DNA of 64,000 nucleotides from Apostichopus japonicus (taxonomy: Eukaryota > Echinodermata > Holothuroidea > Aspidochirotida > Stichopodidae): assembly GCF_037975245.1 (NCBI RefSeq), contig NC_092564.1, positions 3,125,984-3,189,983 on the forward strand. The letters run 5' to 3'. The notes beneath the pieces were generated by a model, which made no database searches, was not told the origin of the DNA, and was given only the letters and a program-made list of their open reading frames with translations. The position numbers were made by a program, and so were the translations under genes. This document shows positions 51,164-60,043 of this stretch, piece by piece (the stretch's first letter is position 1; every line of letters starts with the position of its first letter).

Positions 51164-51393
51164 ATGGATCCCAGAAAATACACACAGTTTGCTACCGTCG
51201 GTAAGTAGACACTAGTGTACAGTCAGTACTTACAGCTGCGGTCAATACCCACATCACAGTGTACAAACGGTTCAGCGATGGACATCTCAGGTCCAGCTAA
51301 AGATAACAAGGTATCACGTATCATTAACTGTCTGTATTTTGTAGCGACAAGAGAAAAACTTCACTTGCAAGCAACGGAAAGTTAACTTCTTAA
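51164..51393 (+). other. Putative upstream ORF across the 5' UTR intron
   Basis: ATG 51164 lies in strong context (caccaccATGG). If the intron 51199-51344 is removed (donor GTAAGT, acceptor 'tattttgtag'), the frame runs about 26 codons and ends at TAA 51391-51393, two bases before the main ATG. If the intron is retained it stops after 12 codons at the TAA overlapping the donor. Confidence 0.4.
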
Positions 51394-51443
51394 AGATGGC
51401 GGCACGCTGTTTGGGGCGAGTCTTCAATGCCTTTAAGGGTCAG
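51345..51443 (+). CDS. First coding exon of a probable housekeeping (mitochondrial?) gene
   Basis: The exon is bounded by acceptor 'tattttgtag' and donor GTATGTG. Coding starts at 51396: the ATG sits in AAGATGGCGGC, the YY1-type motif common at the start of ubiquitous genes. Sixteen codons encode MAARCLGRVFNAFKGQ and end in phase 0. The short stretch is Arg-containing, free of acidic residues and amphipathic, as in mitochondrial presequences (inference). Later exons were not identified within the window; the gene may continue beyond the repeats to the right. Product unknown. Confidence 0.6.
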
Positions 51444-51888
51444 GTATGTGATGGATGGCTACTGCTTGGGAGAGAATTTGAACCGGACTTTACGTCTTCA
51501 CAATTTTGAAAGGTTTAACTTGTTCAATATTTTTTTTTATAGAAGTTGTAACCATCTATCTTTCGTAATTTGCTAAGTGTTGCCTACATTTTCTCAAAAT
51601 CAGTAAATCAAGTCTGTGAACCGTTTCTTATATTTTCCCAATGGTGAACTTTTCTGTGAATTTGTTATGTATTTTATACAAAAGTACAAATCTGCAATAT
51701 ATTTCTTATTGAATCGTCACTTGGATTTAGTGCATGTACAAATTGCCCATATACATACTTATGTATTGTTTTGTATTCACAATTTAGTCTCAACTAGAGG
51801 TTAACAAGTTCAATGTAAAGATGATATTTTCACAGAACAGTGAGATGTAGCCACGTGCAGTGAAATCGCCTCGACCGATTGGCTACAG
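51444..51888. other. Start of intron 1 of the 51-kb gene
   Basis: AT-rich non-coding sequence. No exon is recognised. Confidence 0.4.
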
Positions 51889-52299
51889 TAAAGGCCCGGT
51901 CACACTATACCGATATTTTATCGGAATACTATCCGATTTTCCCAGAGGAATCGAAACAGACAGTTTTTCGTTCGGGTCTTCTAGCCACAGTGATAAAGGA
52001 CCTGATTTGCTATCTGTTGAGCCATTCCGATGTGGAATAGCCCTCTCCTAACTTTTGATATTGACTCCGTTTCCTTTTATCGGTTAGCTATCCGATTTCT
52101 CTTCCGATTTTTATCGCTTTTCGATGTGACGTCACTTCAGAATGTAGTCAGTTCTAGAACCCCTCAGATTTGAAGTAGGTATTCGAATATTCTACTGCAT
52201 TCATTACATTCACTACCACAAACCTCACTCTTCGGCCTTAAATCGGAAAAATCGGACCGTATTTCGATAAAATATCGCTGTAGTGTGACCGGGCCTTTA
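51889..52299. mobile_element. MITE with TAAAGGCCCGGTCACACT termini
   Basis: The left end TAAAGGCCCGGTCACACTA and right end (reverse complement of 52264-52299) form about 35-bp TIRs that also share 'gatattttatcg'. The ends' own TA/TAA makes the target duplication (TA or a 3-bp TNA) ambiguous, so the element could be Tc1- or Harbinger-like. No ORF. Such termini are widespread in marine animal genomes. Confidence 0.85.
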
Positions 52300-52633
52300 G
52301 ACTACATTGTATTCCTTGTTAGACTGGTACAGTAGAAAATAAATTTTGTATACCACTCGACGAATCTCCTTTTATGTTCTCGTATCATCGACTTCCCCGT
52401 GAACGCGACAATGTTGCGTAATGTTTTATTTTCTTCGCTTATTCTTTGGATTATGTTCTCATGCCAAGCACACAGGGTTTATAAACTTTCCACCATCAAA
52501 CATTTCTATCGCAATTTCTTGACTCACTGTATAACTTAATTTTTGTTAAATGCAGCTACTCTCCGTTGCGGGTCTTTGAAATCTGTATCATCTTGTTCAT
52601 CTTATTATTCTATAATTTACGAATATTTCTATT

Positions 52634-53215
52634 CTAAACTAGCATTCTCTGATTTTTGGAGAAATATCGTTAGCTTGTAAACAAATAACGTCAGGAGTTT
52701 GTCTGTCTTCGTTAGTCTACAGTAGAGGTGACATGCAGTCGATACATCGTGAAACTAGTACCTTTGCTTTGAACAGTGTACTGACTATTCGGTTTCTTAT
52801 AATTCTGTAATTTACGAATATTTCTGCATTTTACTGTATGTCTGAGTCATACCGGTTAATAGTTTCACGTTCACTACATAAAATGATGTTAAAACTCTCA
52901 CGAGGCTAAGGAATCGATTTTTATTTTTTCCTTATAGAGTTTTCGCTTTATAACTTATACTTCATGCATTAGGTTTGTAACGAAATAGCGATTTCTCATA
53001 CTTTCAATATAGGTCATTATATTCAGTGGCTAAGAAATCGATTTCTATTTTAAACTAGCATTCTCTGTCTTTGGAGAAATATCGTTAGCTTGTAAACAAA
53101 TAACGTTAGGAGTTTGTCTGTCTTCGTTAGTCTACAGTAGAAGTGACACGCAGTCGATAAATCGTGAAACTAGTACCTTTGCTTTGAACAGTGTAATGAC
53201 TATTCGGTTTCGATA
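52634..53215. repeat. Direct duplication, offset about 416 bp
   Basis: 52634-52797 and 53050-53212 are about 95% identical by eye. Both contain 'taaactagcattctctg', 'tagcttgtaaacaaataacg', 'aggagtttgtctgtcttcg' and 'gtacctttgctttgaacagt'. The spacer carries a weaker relation around 'taatttacgaatatttct'. Confidence 0.85.
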
Positions 53216-53689
53216 GATGAAGGGCAAGATTTCTTTCTTAATTTATATGACATCATATTTTTTTTCCTTCAATTTTTATTGCATTTTCGAAAGTTTTACA
53301 ACAGTTCCAAGTTGTAAGCTGTGCCAAGCAAAAGAACTCAGCTGAATAGTTGGAATATTGTGTATCCCAAAATGACAAAAGGGAATGGATTTTGTTAATA
53401 GTTACATTTCGAAAATTATATATGTTTGAAATGTCTTATTTTACCGTTAACTTACTTTACACAACTCACCAAAACTTTTTTCAGCTACTTTCATGGAGCA
53501 GATAGAGATATTTGAAAAGGATTGGGTGTGACCCTGGGTAAGTTGAAATCCATTCCCATATTGGAGGGGCGGGGGGGGGGGGGAGGGTAGTCCTCCAGAC
53601 AAGAACAGGGAAGCGTGCAATTCTGTCTTCAGAGGCATATTTAGCCTACAAATTAATTAGAGCTACAATTATACGTAATTATTCGCGTA

Positions 53690-53850
53690 AGGTTTATTTA
53701 TATTTATTTACCAGATTTATATAGCGCTCTTTTCATGCTTAGGCCCTAACCATGTTCAAGAGCGCTTTACAAAGGCAACAAATTAAAGACAAAATCCTTA
53801 AAATATGAATATGAAAAATAAAATCGACGCAGCTTAAATAACAATATAAA

Positions 53851-53896
<46 letters not shown>

Positions 53897-54450
53897 CAAG
53901 GAATAATTATAAAAACAATATAGATTTACAGTGATATTCCTAAAAAGTGACCTTTAAGTAATTTCTTAAAAGTGGCTAATGTTTTGGCATCACGGATATT
54001 ATTTGGTAATGTATTCCATAGCTTGCTAGCAGCAAAAGTTTAATTGTCTGTCGCCATATGTAGCAGTCCTTACTCTGGGGACCACTAGTGTAAGGGAATT
54101 GGTCGATCTTAATGTTCTGTTAGGCTTGTACACAGTTAGCATATCAGTTAAGTATCGAGGTGCTTGAAAATGAATGGATTTATCATTTATATGCATGTAC
54201 TAGTTTGAACTCGACACGACGGTGAACAGGCAGCCAATGAAGATCTCTTAAAACAGGTGTGATGTGAGAGAAACGCGAAGTTCTGGTGATTATACGTGCC
54301 GTGGTGTTTTGGACACGTTGCAGCCTATTCAAAGTCGATTGTGGTGCACCAAAAAGCAGCGAATTGCAGTAATCAAGACGCGAGATTACTTCGTCATTCT
54401 CGAGTGATTTGGTTGAATCGTCTGTTAAATACTGACGCCTTATTTGACAT
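53690..54450 (-). pseudogene. CR1-like LINE 3' end, minus strand
   Basis: Minus-strand translation of 54450-54183 gives SRLDYCNSLLFG, LNRLQRVQNTTARII and LRDLHWLPVHRRVEFKL, the C-terminal RT region of CR1-like elements. It continues with frameshifts to 'TATYGDRQ', 'AKTLATFKKLLKGH'-like readings near 53960. The non-coding end has TGTAAAGCGCTCTTGAACAT and 'agcgctatataaatctgg', with an AAAT-type tail ending near 53690. It differs from the 1008-3495 relic in sequence and tail. Confidence 0.8.
53853..53893. repeat. (TA)n microsatellite in LINE 3' region
   Basis: About 20 TA units. Confidence 0.93.
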
Positions 54451-54952
54451 TTTTTTTTCTTTTTCTTTTGTATAGGATTACGAGGGATGTAACCCTGTAC
54501 TCCCACACCTACCCGCACCGCTGGATCCAAGTATTATGCATATCCACATTTTGGTAACAACAGTTTTACGTAGAGGAGTGTTTGAATATGCCTCCCCGCA
54601 TATTTACATATGACACAAATACAGAGTGCAGGGGTACAGTAAATATTGACTTACTTTACATGGCCGATCGTATGACGAAACGCATTGGTCCCATATACCG
54701 TTATTGCCATGGTTATAGTAAAAGACAAGGGCATATCAAACATCGACTATCCGGACGTTTGTCATATCTAGAAAATCGTGTTCTCACATTCAAGGTTAAC
54801 TGCACCGTAACTCCTTTGCAGTAATTCACTCAAATGACTTGAGTGTGCAATATCGAGAAATTAATATAACTGTTATAAAAAAAAAAATTAAATCGAGTAT
54901 TCGTCTTTACTGCACTTCGGTGCTAGCTAGGGTGAGACTGATACTATTTAAC

Positions 54953-55707
54953 CAGGCGCGTATCCAGGGGGGCGTTGGGGGCGCGCGCCCCCCGGGTAAG
55001 GAAAAGAGGAGAGAAAAAAAGAGAAGAAAAAAGGGGAAAAGAAGGGGAAAAAAGAAAAGGAGAAGAGGAAGGAAGGGAAAAGAAAAAGAAGAAAGAGAGA
55101 AAAAGGAGAAAAAGAGGGAGTAGAAGATAAACCCCAAGACCTCGGGAAGAGAAAGAGGAACAGTCATAATTACAGCCCTGATCCCTATTATATACACAGG
55201 GTAGCCAGTGACAGATCGAGGATTACGGAGGGGCGTGCGCCTCACCCTACCCCTTACACCGACAACTCCATTTTTGACGTTCCATTTTTCCTCTCTCACT
55301 AATGTATCTATATATATATACTATATATGGTCTATCATAACGCGTGTGTGTGTATGGACGCCTGCTATGGAACCAACTGTGGCTGGTCTTGAACTCGACC
55401 GAGTCGTCGGGGAACATGACGCATTTCGGGAAGGGGGCGACCGCCCTCCCCCCCCCCCCCCCGAGCAAATTTTCTTTATGATATCGCTAGTAATTTCAAA
55501 ATAGACAATGATTAGATGCAACTTACAAGGCATGGGAAGTGTCATTTCCAGCGATCTGGGAGGCATTTTTGGCCAAAATTTTCTTGTACGCTTCGCGCCA
55601 ACCTATAGTGGCGCTACGCTTAAATAGTTTGCAATGCCGTATCTATAGCTCTGATGGTTTGCCTACAGTTTCGCCCCTCCCTTGACAAATTCCTCGCTAC
55701 GCGCCTG
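54953..55707. mobile_element. Composite hAT-like repeat with purine tract
   Basis: The left end CAGGCGCGTATCCAGG and right end (reverse complement) CAGGCGCGTAGCGAGG match at 13 of 16 positions. Flanking 8-mers do not match. Inside are a 120-bp G/A-only tract (55000-55120) and the family-2 core 'tacgcttcgcgccaaccta', then 'tagtggcgctacgcttaaat' (55586-55628). It could be two overlapping elements. Confidence 0.6.
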
Positions 55708-56184
55708 CACACTGAATTGGCTGCAGATGTACCTGAGTCTATCCCATCCTGGATTTCACTGTACTCACGTTTTCCGTAAAGCAGATTAGTTCAGAGGCGT
55801 ATGAAGGCATTCACATGCGAATAGGGGTGGGGGACAGGGGTGGAAGAACACCATTACCGACAGTTTGGTGATCTACTCAAGAAAATTGCCTTTCATAGAT
55901 GAGCACGTGGCTGCCAGATGGGATAAAGATAGTTTAAACAGTTTATCTCAAATTTTGGAAAATTTGTTTCTCAATGATTAGCATTTTTTCCTAAAACTTC
56001 CGATTAATTCCTCATTCTTTTAACTTGCTTGCTCGAAATGATAACTTTTATTCTCGAAATTTTCTCGAAATTCAGTACGTCTTTGACGGTGACACGAAGT
56101 TGTGAATGACGTTTTCGAAAGGTTTTATTCCATACAGGTGTTTGATATTCATCTAACTTCTGTTTTCAAAACTTTGCTACGGGC
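55708..56184. other. No recognisable feature
   Basis: Non-coding sequence. A stretch preceded by 'ttattccatacag' at about 56137 looks exon-like but has no usable donor before the hAT insertion. Confidence 0.35.
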
Positions 56185-57308
56185 CAGGGTTCGGTTTCTT
56201 CCGGAAGAAACCTATTTCTTCCGGGGACGTGGAAGAAACTGGAAGAAACCTGTTTCTTCCAGGTTTCTTCCAGTTTCTTCCGGAAGAAACTGGAAGAAAC
56301 CGGAAGAAACTGGAAGAAACTGTGGCATATAAGCAGCACAGCCCACATACATGATAAAGAGACAAATAGTTTACCACCATCTGACTGAAATGCATACCAT
56401 TGAAACCATTAAAATATGATATTTTTGTTTTGATTATAATTTTGGGTTGTTTTTGTACACCAAAAGATGTTTGCTTATATAAATCACAATATTGAAGGAC
56501 TACTTATCATCTCGCGATCCCCCCCCCCCCCCATCAACCAGAATTGCATAACTGGCCATACTCATACTGTATGAATGATTAACCTGGATTGGCCCATGCA
56601 CTGAGGATTTAATACAATGAACACCAAGAAAATAGCCGAACTGTTAGATTTAGGCAACAGTTTAATTTCTGCAACTCCCTAAATTACAATTGTAGTTAAC
56701 AGGAGGAGTCATCCCAACAGCAAAAAGATCAAACATCCACAATTAAACACAGCTGGCCACGAGCCAGCCCTAATTTCACACTACAACTTCCAGTCGAATC
56801 TGTAACCCTCATGTCTTGAGTACAATCTCCACAAAATATGGTCACAGTGGTCAATGTAATCATAGTAATGAGTGTGCATTGTAGAAGGCCTACACTAGTT
56901 TCCAGGGAACAGTTGCCCCTCCACTCAGAAACTAGTTTTCAACTAAGAAGTAGGCTATAATCAGGACCATTCTAGTCTGCAAAATATTGCTTGCCCAAAG
57001 TTGTTCCCTGAATTGTCCGATGCTAGTAGCCTAGTACTATATTCTGTACAGTATATGGTAAGCAGGTCATGTGCTCCAAACCTAGATATAGACTACCTAG
57101 ATGACGCTATAGTGCTTCTTGTCCATTTATTACATAGTTAGAAATTATTGCAGGTTGTTATGAAACTTTATCAACAGTTTTTCCCCCAAAAATGAGTTTC
57201 TTCCATTTTGTCCGGAAGAAACTGGAAGTAACCTATTTCTTCCGAGTGGAATAAACCGCGGTTTATTCCGCGGTTTTTTCCACCCCCGGAAGAAACCTGC
57301 GAACCCTG
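56185..57308. mobile_element. 1.12-kb hAT element, TSD CTACGGGC
   Basis: The ends are CAGGGTTCG and CGAACCCTG. The exact 8-bp TSD CTACGGGC lies at 56177-56184 and 57309-57316. Both subterminal regions (56194-56325 and 57190-57300) are packed with GGAAGAAAC/GTTTCTTCC in both orientations, about ten on the left. hAT transposases bind such subterminal clusters. The interior has no transposase. Confidence 0.92.
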
Positions 57309-57513
57309 CTACGGGCTATTCAAACTATCGTATTTATTTCTTGTTTATGCATCCAGTACCAATATGTTGAAAACATATACGTATTTTCCTCCAGTTTTTA
57401 ACCGTTCGGGTTGGGGTGATATCGACGCCCCTGGTAAAGAGCAAGAACGGCCGTCTGGATAGTATTTGAAAGTCTACAATTTGATGACTTGAAACCAAAT
57501 TACCAACCGTGCA

Positions 57514-57713
57514 TAGGCGTACGAGGCGGGGGGGGGGCAGGGGGGCAGACTGCCCCCAAAATTTCCAGAGGACAAGAAATTCGGGCAAAAGTCCTGAAAA
57601 ATTCGGGCAGCCTAAGAGGAGAAAAAAATATATATATATATATATATCTTTTTTTTCTCCTCTTAGGCTGCCCGAATTTTTCAGGACTTTTCTGGCAGCC
57701 TAAGAGGAGAAAA

Positions 57714-57757
<44 letters not shown>

Positions 57758-58032
57758 TTTTTTTCTCCTCTTAGGCTGCCCGAATTTTTCAGGACTTTTG
57801 CCCGAATTTCTTGTCCTCTGCAAATATATGCCCCCCCCCCCACTTTTCCTCAGGTTAAAAATGTGCCTTTTTTCTACATAAAAATTGAGCTGCCTCAAGT
57901 TAGGAAGAGGCCAGGGAACCAGAATGAACACTCGGGAAGGGCCGTTTCCGGCCATCTGAGGGGTTTGTAAAACCAAACATTTTCTAGTACGCTCCGCGCC
58001 AACCGATGGTAGCCCTCCGCTCAGATAGTCGT
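57514..58032. mobile_element. Family-2 repeat with two tandem hairpins, cut by the LTR element
   Basis: 57826-58032 matches 11478-11680 closely (both contain 'ttttcctcaggttaaaaatg', 'gccagggaaccagaatgaac' and the 'gcgccaaccgatgg' core), then stops where the LTR begins. 57571-57819 holds four copies of one arm ('ctcctcttaggctgcccgaa' and its inverse), arranged as two hairpins with (TA)n loops inside an outer inverted repeat that starts AGGACAAGAAATTCGGGC. Confidence 0.8.
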
Positions 58033-59019
58033 TGTCACAACTTCCGTGGGATAATACAAAATGGCACCCTCTAGCGCCCCTCTGTTGCGACCCCGGGTTT
58101 TTCCTTTGGCCTTCAAAGCCGATAAAAATAAAATTTTAGATAGATTCAGGGAAGTAAACTCAAAGGACCAAAAGACTACTGAGAGGTTTCTGAAAGTTAA
58201 CAAAATCGATATATTTACAATGATACGATCTCTACTGATTTGTACAAGGATTATTGGTACTAGAAATTTGGAATATTACAGACAGATTTTACAAGATTAT
58301 ACGGCCGTTAAATTTTTAAAAGATTACTTAACTTATCTTACGCGGCGCGTGCCGGCTCTCGGTTCCTTTCGTAGCTGTTCTGACCTCCTTGCGTCACCAA
58401 CAACGATGTCGGGATTTCTCCCTCGTAGGCTGGTATCCCGTGACTTGGTCAGGAGCAAAACCGTTCCCCGCTGGTCCAATTCGACTCAACGTTTGTATCC
58501 CAAGGATGGCTTCCTCCTGGGTGAACTCCGAAAAACTCTGCCGAAGTCACGCCTGTCCCGGTTAAACGACGCACCAATCTTATAAACAAACAGTCCACCG
58601 GTTCCTCCGTCCGTCCCCTCGATTAATCTTTTATCTCAGATGAATTTCTTTTTACAATAGATCGGAAAACTCTGAACTAAACTCTCCCTCACCGAAAATA
58701 TCTCTTCTTATATATAGCCGGGTTTAATCTACCGAAAGTTCTTTTCCAGGAATCCTGACGGAAAAACATCGAGAATCATCCATGTCTCGAAGATACGACT
58801 GATAGTGCATCGTTCATTGGTCGACGATATCCGGTCACCTGCTAAAAATTACTTCCCGTATGTTCTGGAAATTTGCACTCGTTAATACCGAATAGCGCCA
58901 TCATTTCTCGACGCTTCCAGAAAAAAACGCACAAGTTGTCAGTCACGACGAGTGACCTACTTATCACCCTGACCAGCGTATACTGAATACACGTACAATG
59001 AACACAGTCGTTCGTGACA
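58033..59019 (-). mobile_element. 3' LTR of the Ty3/gypsy element (987 bp)
   Basis: In element orientation the LTR starts TGTCACGAACGACTGTG at 59019 and ends GGAAGTTGTGACA at 58033, so TGTCAC...GTGACA inverted termini frame it. A polypurine tract lies directly upstream. It carries a TATA box. The other LTR is outside the window, so LTR identity and age cannot be read. It interrupts a family-2 repeat. Confidence 0.85.
58706..58719 (-). promoter_or_regulatory. LTR TATA box
   Basis: In element orientation it reads GGCTATATATAAG, a strong TATA consensus about 300 nt into the LTR. The transcription start would lie about 25-30 nt downstream, near 58680. Confidence 0.6.
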
Positions 59020-59040
59020 ATTACTCCCCCTTTTAAGATA
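59020..59040 (-). other. Polypurine tract of the LTR element
   Basis: In element orientation AAAAGGGGGAG then TAAT abuts the LTR start, the expected plus-strand primer site. Confidence 0.8.
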
Positions 59041-59290
59041 AATATTTTAAATATTTCATCTATAAATTGACGTGTATGTAGCTTTAAATTAAACATAACT
59101 AATGAATATTGATAACCATCTCAAAATACTCAAACTAACAATTCCATAAATGTCAAATTCTATAAACTATAAACAATTCTATAATCCGACAAAACTATAA
59201 ATGTCAATCATAAATGTATGATAGCATAACAACAATCAATAGTGTTACAATCAACACATCTACATCTGATTAAATGAATGAATAACCCGC
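59041..59290 (-). other. Non-coding 3' part of the LTR element
   Basis: AT-rich sequence between the pol stop and the polypurine tract. No envelope ORF is present. Confidence 0.6.
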
Positions 59291-60043
59291 TTACATTCGG
59301 CTCATATAATCTGCACCAACATTGTACTTTCCTTTGATTGATTCTAGTCTGAATCTATACTCTTGTAGTACTAATGCCCATCTCATAATTCTTGAGTTCA
59401 GCAACTTTGCTCTATTTAAATAAGTGAGTGGTTCGTGATCAGTCTGTAAGACGAACTCACTTCCGTACAGATATAAATGGAATTTCTGTACTGCCCAAAC
59501 TAATCCTAGGCATTCTCTCTCAATCACTGAATAATTTCTTTCCCTCTCCAATAACTTTCTACTAGCATACGCTACAGGAAATAATTCTCCTTCATGTTCC
59601 TGTAGTAGGACTGCACCTATCCCTACATCGGATGCATCGGTCCTCAGAACAAATTGCTTATTTACATCAGGAAGCCTGAGAAGGGGTGGATTAATAAGCG
59701 CTTGCTTCAGATCATTGAACGCCTTGTCCTGGGCGCTTCCCCAAATCACTCTATTGGGTGAACCCTTCCTCGTCAGGTCCGACAGTGGGGCAACTAGTGC
59801 AGAGTAGTTTGGTATATAGTCTCTGTAATATCCCGTGAGACCAAGAAACGACCTGAATTGGGTTTTCGTCTCGGGTTTTGGAGCGTTTTTGATTTTATCA
59901 AGGGTACTCTGCTTCGGGCCCAACTTCCCGTTTCCAACTGTGTGGCCCAAGAACTCTAATTTAGTGAACCCTATTTCACACTTACTCGGACGAGCTGTCA
60001 GTCCGCTCTCTCTCTCAACGTCTGAAACAACAACTCCAAACAC
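59291..60043 (-). CDS. pol: Ty3/gypsy pol: RT C-terminal part and RNase H (frame-shifted from the upstream ORF)
   Basis: 250 codons are open. The first 20 or so residues (to about 59980) precede the true join and are out-of-frame readthrough. Then come the RT thumb region (GLTARPSKCEIGF, FLGHTV), the LGLTGYYRDYIPNYS connection motif and an RNase H domain with TDASDVGIGAVL (catalytic Asp), an IERECLGLVWAV helix (catalytic Glu) and TDHEPLTYL (catalytic Asp). It ends about 270 nt before the LTR with no integrase after it, because integrase is encoded upstream of RT here. It overlaps the longer ORF by 46 nt in another frame. The overlap falls inside the RT fold at a GA repeat and looks like a mutation rather than a gag-pol type frameshift. 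Confidence 0.9.
   Translation of the reverse strand: MFGVVVSDVERESGLTARPSKCEIGFTKLEFLGHTVGNGKLGPKQSTLDKIKNAPKPETKTQFRSFLGLTGYYRDYIPNYSALVAPLSDLTRKGSPNRVIWGSAQDKAFNDLKQALINPPLLRLPDVNKQFVLRTDASDVGIGAVLLQEHEGELFPVAYASRKLLERERNYSVIERECLGLVWAVQKFHLYLYGSEFVLQTDHEPLTYLNRAKLLNSRIMRWALVLQEYRFRLESIKGKYNVGADYMSRM

Noticed and set aside
50926-51183. 85-codon minus-strand ORF
   Set aside because: It overlaps the 5' UTR and promoter of the 51-kb gene, with no splice or homology support.
54907-55299. Lys/Arg/Glu-rich and Phe/Leu-rich ORFs of about 95-130 codons
   Set aside because: They come from the purine-only tract inside a hAT-like repeat.
57489-57976. ORFs of 130 and 158 codons over the double hairpin
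   Set aside because: Inverted repeat arms and TA loops give open frames on both strands; composition is that of the repeat.
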